In this document: positions 8,309 through 11,387 of the stretch, piece by piece | Layout of the letters: each line of letters starts with the position of its first letter | How positions within the stretch are numbered: the first letter of the stretch is position 1 | NCBI GenBank assembly: GCA_011052055.1 | Contig: DRJW01000203.1 | Span: forward strand, 1-11,387 | Direction of reading: 5' to 3' | DNA: 11,387 nucleotides | DNA from: Nitrospirota bacterium | GTDB taxonomy: Bacteria; Nitrospinota_A; UBA7883 | Made by a program: the position numbers and the translations under genes | The notes under the pieces: generated by a model | Database searches by the model: none | The model's input: the letters and a program-made list of their open reading frames with translations, nothing else | Told to the model about the DNA's origin: nothing

Positions 8309-8731
8309 ATGTCTCTTATAAATTTAAAGCAAATCAAAGATCAGATCGCCTTGCATGAAGCCAAAGTCAAGAGATTAAAAGAATTATTGGTTATTGGCGC
8401 TCAGCTTGAGGGAAAAGAGCTATCCAAGGCTATTGGTGAAGCTAAAATTGCCAGGCGTGGAAGAAAGCCTAAAAGGAAACGAGGCGCTATAACCAACGCG
8501 ATCAAGGCAATGCTGGAATCTTCTTCGAAACCAGTATCTTCAGGGGAGATTCGGAAGGCGCTTGAAGACAAAAAACTTACTGATAAAGGCTCTTCGACCG
8601 TTTATTCCATGCTTCAGCAGTTGGCGAAAAGAGGGACAATCGCTAAAACCGTTAAAGGCTATTCAATTTCTACTGCCAGGTCCTCTGCCCCTGCCAGTAA
8701 AAAGGCGAAACTGAGGCAAAAGAAAATGTAA
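8309..8731 (+). CDS. Small AT-hook and winged-helix DNA-binding protein
   Basis: This is a 140-residue very basic protein. Residues 3-45 are strongly helical with heptad-like spacing (LKQIKDQIALHEAKVKRLKELL), probably a coiled-coil dimerisation region. Residues 49-58 (RRGRKPKRKR) resemble an AT-hook minor-groove element. Residues 60-120 form a plausible winged helix: ITNAIKAML, then SSGEIRKALED, then a recognition helix in STVYSMLQQLAKRG, then a wing ending KGYSIS. The tail (121-140) is Ser/Ala/Lys rich. The ATG at 8309 follows AAAGGAAAA (8296-8304). It lies alone, 484 nt after prsR, behind the operator array and sigma-54 candidate. I recognise no named family. A role as an accessory transcription factor or nucleoid-type silencer of A+T-rich DNA is inference. 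Confidence 0.75.
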   Translation: MSLINLKQIKDQIALHEAKVKRLKELLVIGAQLEGKELSKAIGEAKIARRGRKPKRKRGAITNAIKAMLESSSKPVSSGEIRKALEDKKLTDKGSSTVYSMLQQLAKRGTIAKTVKGYSISTARSSAPASKKAKLRQKKM

Positions 8732-8830
8732 ATGCGATAGTCACTATTTGTCCTCACAACCGGCCTCCCGATCAATAGCGGTTGGGCGGCTTCCACCTTA
8801 TCCTCCTTTTCGTTTTCCTGGAGATATTTT

Positions 8831-9000
8831 TCACAAAGCTGTAGACCGTCGGTGAAGGCCTGCATAGGCGCGCGCCCCTTGCAGACCTCCCTTACCCGTC
8901 CGCCCTCCTTCCGCCTGCTCCAAAATGGCCACGATCTGGGCCTCCGTAAATCTCGACCTCTTCATCATACTGTTCTCTTTACCGATTAAAATAATCACTG
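8831..9000 (-). pseudogene. Decayed IS3-family transposase orfA remnant
   Basis: On the minus strand, an ATG at 8968 starts MMKRSRFTEAQIVAILEQ, the classical N terminus of IS3-type OrfA. The frame ends at a TGA at 8831-8833 after 45 codons. Shifting frame after EGGRT restores VREVCKG, the next conserved OrfA piece, so a one-base insertion broke it. Beyond that, similarity fades in a frame running towards 8660. Bases 8929-9000 are homologous to 1547-1618 in inverted orientation. No orfB or clear terminal repeats are seen; a TGTAAACCCCC-like sequence at about 9039-9050 on the minus strand could be a relic of an IS end. Confidence 0.6.
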
Positions 9001-9052
9001 GGAACTTTAACTGTCAATTATCAATGGCGCTGTTTTTAAGGGGGTTTACAGC

Positions 9053-9080
9053 TTGATTACGATTTTGGGGAGAATATAAT
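9053..9080 (+). promoter_or_regulatory. Candidate sigma-70-type promoter
   Basis: TTGATT (9053-9058) and a perfect TATAAT (9075-9080) are separated by 16 bases, just outside the IS remnant. Transcription would start near 9087, about 350 nt before the downstream regulator gene. It may be an outward promoter linked to the old insertion. Confidence 0.45.
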
Positions 9081-9438
9081 GGGATAGCGCTTGTAATAAA
9101 ACGTTATTCTTGCTATCTTCTTCAAGATTCTTACAGGGGTTTGTTGTTCCCCGAATATCCGTGTTTGAGGAGAGGGGTTTATCACGTTATCTGTTTTTGG
9201 GTGGATAGTGACTCTGCGATAAAAGAGCGCTTTGATATCCATTGCGAATAATTCTTTTGTATCTCTTATTTTAAAACAGTTGAATGCTGTCGGTATTTTA
9301 TGAATCTAAGCACAGATTTATACCGTGTCGTTCCTGAAATCTGACGCTGAAACAGGGGCATAAGTTGCTATCTCCGATGTTAGTGTATTTCTGCAATCTA
9401 TATTTTATCTCCGTCGACAATGATGCGAGGTAGTTGTC
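9081..9438 (+). other. Long non-coding leader upstream of the orphan activator
   Basis: No convincing gene is seen in this stretch. It holds a small dyad AATAA/TTATT (9097-9110), ACAG/CTGT around seven bases (9276-9290), and an inverted pair CAGATTT (9313-9319) and AAATCTG (9337-9343). At 9355-9368 a weak -24/-12 candidate has GG and GC ten bases apart with TTGCT at -12, and would start transcription about 60 nt before the gene. These are possible control elements only. Confidence 0.3.
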
Positions 9439-10821
9439 ATGGCCAGTAAGGGTAGTGTCCTGATTGTCGATAATGACCAATCCGCCATTGGTAAGTTACG
9501 GGATATGCTACGGGACCTGAATTACAAATGCTCAATTGCTCATAGCGGAGAAGAGGGCCTTAATCTTTTTTCTAATAAGGGTAATATAGGCATTGTTTTT
9601 CTGGAGCATCGGCTCCGCATGACCAATGGAGCCAGCCTATTAAGCGCAATGAATGATATTAGGAAAAATTTTATTGCCGTTACGACAGCAAATTCAGTTG
9701 ATATTTCTGAAATCGTTGAATCTATAAAACTGGGGTCATTTGATTATCTTATCAAGCCAATAAGTAAAACGAGATTGGAGCTTTTCATCGAGAGCGCTTT
9801 GAAGCAATTAGGGGCAAACAAGGGAGTCGCTCTATCGGGTGTTAACGATGACACAATAGAGCCAACGGGCGAGTTCATCACTAATGATAAACATATGTTG
9901 CAAATGTTGACAAAAGTGAAAAATACCGCTCAATTGGATTCCTCAATAGCAATAAGCGGTGAAAGTGGAACAGGCAAAGAGCTGGTAGCGAAAATGATCC
10001 ACAAACATAGTCCACGGTATAAGAAACCTTTTATCGCTATAAACTGCGCGGCGTTAACCGAAGAATTGTTGGGAAGCTCCCTTTTCGGGTTTGAGAGAGG
10101 CGCTTTTACCGGCGCGATCAATAAAACAGCCGGTTGCTTTGAAGAAGCTAATGGAGGGACTCTTTTTCTAGATGAAGTCGCTGAAATGAGTCCTAAACTG
10201 CAAGCTAGCGTACTGAGAGTTATTCAAGAAAAAGAATTTTGCCATATCGGTAGTTTTGATCCTATTCCTACCGATTTCCGATTGGTGACCGCGACGAACA
10301 AAGACTTGTTGGATGAAGTTAAATTAAACAACTTTCGTGAGGATCTATTTTATCGACTTAGTGTGATACCAATTCATATATCCCCATTGCGGGACAGAAA
10401 ACCTGATATCACTTTACTTCTATCTTATTTTATAAAAAAAATTAACATGAAGCTGAAGGCCAATGTTACCTATTTTTCAGTTAAATCGATGGATATACTG
10501 CAAAACTGGCATTGGCCCGGCAACTGTCGAGAATTAGAAAATGCAGTCGAACATATAGTCGCGACAAATCGGGAGGGCGAAATTGACGTAGATGATTTAC
10601 CGTTAAGTTATCGCTCGCGCGCAGTCTTAGACATGGCTAGCGCCAATGAGTCGACAGCAGGAAATATTCAACCATACTCAATTGAAAAATCCGCATTCGA
10701 AAAGCGCTATCTTGAAAGAGCGCTTTTTAGATGTGATGGTAATGTTGTGAAAATGGCTGAAATGACAAAAATACAAAGATCAAATCTCTATCTAAAACTT
10801 AAATACCATAATCTGAAATAA
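9439..10821 (+). CDS. Orphan NtrC-type sigma-54 activator with degenerate receiver
   Basis: This is a 460-residue protein with the same layout as PrsR. The receiver (1-120) keeps Asp11, Thr82/Thr83 and Lys106. However, the usual phosphoacceptor Asp is Glu56 (IVFLEHRL), and the second acidic-pocket residue is Asn12 (VDND). The AAA+ part is intact: Walker A GESGTGKE (174-181), GAFTGA (221-226), Walker B GGTLFLDE (239-246) and FREDLFYRL. The C terminus is a Fis-type helix-turn-helix (IQRSNLYLKLKYH). Walker A and GAFTGA fall at identical residue numbers in PrsR, so the two are close architectural paralogues. GCGAGGT (9426-9431) supports the ATG. No kinase gene is adjacent. The Asp-to-Glu change suggests phosphorylation-independent activity, possibly controlled at expression level. 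It lies next to a convergent PEP-CTERM gene, so control of surface proteins is a reasonable guess. Confidence 0.88.
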   Translation: MASKGSVLIVDNDQSAIGKLRDMLRDLNYKCSIAHSGEEGLNLFSNKGNIGIVFLEHRLRMTNGASLLSAMNDIRKNFIAVTTANSVDISEIVESIKLGSFDYLIKPISKTRLELFIESALKQLGANKGVALSGVNDDTIEPTGEFITNDKHMLQMLTKVKNTAQLDSSIAISGESGTGKELVAKMIHKHSPRYKKPFIAINCAALTEELLGSSLFGFERGAFTGAINKTAGCFEEANGGTLFLDEVAEMSPKLQASVLRVIQEKEFCHIGSFDPIPTDFRLVTATNKDLLDEVKLNNFREDLFYRLSVIPIHISPLRDRKPDITLLLSYFIKKINMKLKANVTYFSVKSMDILQNWHWPGNCRELENAVEHIVATNREGEIDVDDLPLSYRSRAVLDMASANESTAGNIQPYSIEKSAFEKRYLERALFRCDGNVVKMAEMTKIQRSNLYLKLKYHNLK

Positions 10822-10828
10822 GAAGTGA

Positions 10829-10901
10829 AGCGCCCGCCTGTAGCTGGGAAAAGCGCCCGCCTGTAGCTGGGAAAAGCGCCCGCCTGTAGCCCGCCTGTAG
10901 C
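10829..10901. repeat. 23-bp G+C-rich tandem repeat
   Basis: The unit AGCGCCCGCCTGTAGCTGGG plus AAA occurs at 10829-10851 and 10852-10874. A third copy starts at 10875 and is cut after CCTGTAGC, and CCGCCTGTAGC is then duplicated at 10880-10890 and 10891-10901. It begins eight bases after the activator stop. Copies are identical, so the expansion is recent. Its composition is much more G+C rich than the flanking genes. Confidence 0.85.
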
Positions 10902-10948
10902 TGGACTGCCCGGCTAAAAGGATCAGGCGCGCTGTCCCGTTCGATAGT

Positions 10949-10972
10949 TGATCGCCAACCGGGAAGCGATCA
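10949..10972. other. Hairpin with 7-bp stem
   Basis: TGATCGC (10949-10955) and GCGATCA (10966-10972) form a perfect inverted repeat around a ten-base loop. There is no T-run on either side. It may aid transcript ending or stability between the convergent genes, or be an operator. Confidence 0.35.
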
Positions 10973-10985
10973 TGTTCGACGTAAT

Positions 10986-11035
10986 AAAAAAACCTCTTTG
11001 CTCCCGGCGCCCGTTCAGGCTCAAGAGCAAAGAGG
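10986..11035 (-). terminator. Rho-independent terminator of the PEP-CTERM gene
   Basis: CCTCTTTGCTC (10993-11003) and GAGCAAAGAGG (11025-11035) form a perfect 11-bp stem. Read on the minus strand, it is followed by seven T's (complement of 10986-10992), and it sits 30 nt after the PEP-CTERM stop codon. The A-run beyond 11035 is the minus-strand entry side, so the plus strand lacks a T-tract. Confidence 0.85.
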
Positions 11036-11065
11036 AAAAAGATATAAGCTGTCTAATCTAAGCCG

Positions 11066-11387
11066 CTAAACAGTTTTGTTCCTCCTGAAAAGACCAAACC
11101 CAAGAAGGCCAGAGCCTAAAAGGAGCAATATAGATGGCTCCGGCACTGCGGTGAACCCATCAAACAGAGCCCAGGAAGGAAAATTGCCATCAACATCGTT
11201 TAATATTCCCATGGATATAGTATAGGTGCCAGTTGTCGGCGCTGCCCAACTCCATTGCATCCACTCGGTGGTTCCGTAATCTCCGACCTGGGCAACGGTT
11301 TGAAACCAAGGAATATACATCGGACCGCCACCTTCTTTGGTGATTGTTATAATGGCCGAGTCAGCATAGCTACCGTAATCCCTACTA
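11066..11387 (-). CDS. PEP-CTERM surface protein, 3' part only
   Basis: The minus-strand frame stays open to the right edge, so the gene is 5'-truncated by the window; 106 residues are visible. The first in-frame ATG (11320) is internal, not a real start. The visible extracellular part is rich in Tyr, Trp, Gly and Thr, with a GTYTISMGILN strand and a WALFDGF segment, as in beta-sandwich PEP-CTERM proteins. The C terminus is a textbook sorting signal: VPEPS, then the hydrophobic helix ILLLLGSGLLGFGLF, then the basic end RRNKTV. Exosortases recognise this tail in the inner membrane and process the protein for surface or matrix display. It is converging on the orphan activator gene and ends at a clear terminator. 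Its signal peptide and promoter lie outside the window, so any PrsR or sigma-54 control cannot be tested here. Confidence 0.9.
   Translation of the reverse strand, partial: SRDYGSYADSAIITITKEGGGPMYIPWFQTVAQVGDYGTTEWMQWSWAAPTTGTYTISMGILNDVDGNFPSWALFDGFTAVPEPSILLLLGSGLLGFGLFRRNKTV

Noticed and set aside
1547..9000. Active composite transposon
   Set aside because: Neither remnant has an intact transposase, orfB, defined ends or target duplications.
10829..10901. CRISPR array
   Set aside because: The units are directly adjacent with no spacers, and no cas genes are present.

Overview
The window looks like chromosomal DNA of a Gram-negative bacterium of moderate to low G+C. It carries a PEP-CTERM/exosortase surface-protein system, whose regulatory trio prsT-prsK-prsR is known from Proteobacteria, Desulfobacterota, Nitrospirota and related phyla. 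The phylum cannot be fixed from this sequence. The style of the PEP-CTERM tail and the A+T-rich coding suggest a Desulfobacterota- or Nitrospirota-like host, but that is a guess.

Layout from left to right: (1) an unassigned tail of an upstream gene (1-100). (2) A CapK/PaaK-type adenylate-forming ligase (147-1505), of the kind found in exopolysaccharide loci. (3) A decayed IS3-family orfA remnant (from 1547, + strand) and a hairpin or operator-like dyad. (4) prsT, a TPR-repeat lipoprotein (1921-4212); prsK, a membrane histidine kinase (4288-6387); and prsR, a sigma-54-dependent response regulator (6472-7824), all on the + strand with 75-84 nt gaps. (5) A 484-nt intergenic region with a 9-bp tandem repeat, two overlapping palindromes whose half-sites repeat every 21 bp, and a candidate -24/-12 promoter. 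(6) A small AT-hook plus winged-helix DNA-binding protein (8309-8731). (7) A second IS3 orfA remnant on the - strand (8831-9000), homologous to the first. (8) A long leader and a second NtrC-like regulator whose receiver has lost its phosphoacceptor Asp (9439-10821). (9) A 23-bp tandem repeat and a terminator. (10) The 3' end of a convergent PEP-CTERM protein gene (- strand, 11066 to the right edge).

How the parts may work together: PrsK would sense an envelope or matrix signal and phosphorylate PrsR, which would activate sigma-54 promoters of PEP-CTERM genes. PrsT would be the outer-membrane lipoprotein partner. The CapK-like ligase fits the matrix polysaccharide side. The additional activator and the winged-helix protein look like accessory regulators wired into the same circuit. 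The enhancer-like array upstream of the winged-helix gene is the strongest hint of this. No exosortase gene lies in the window.
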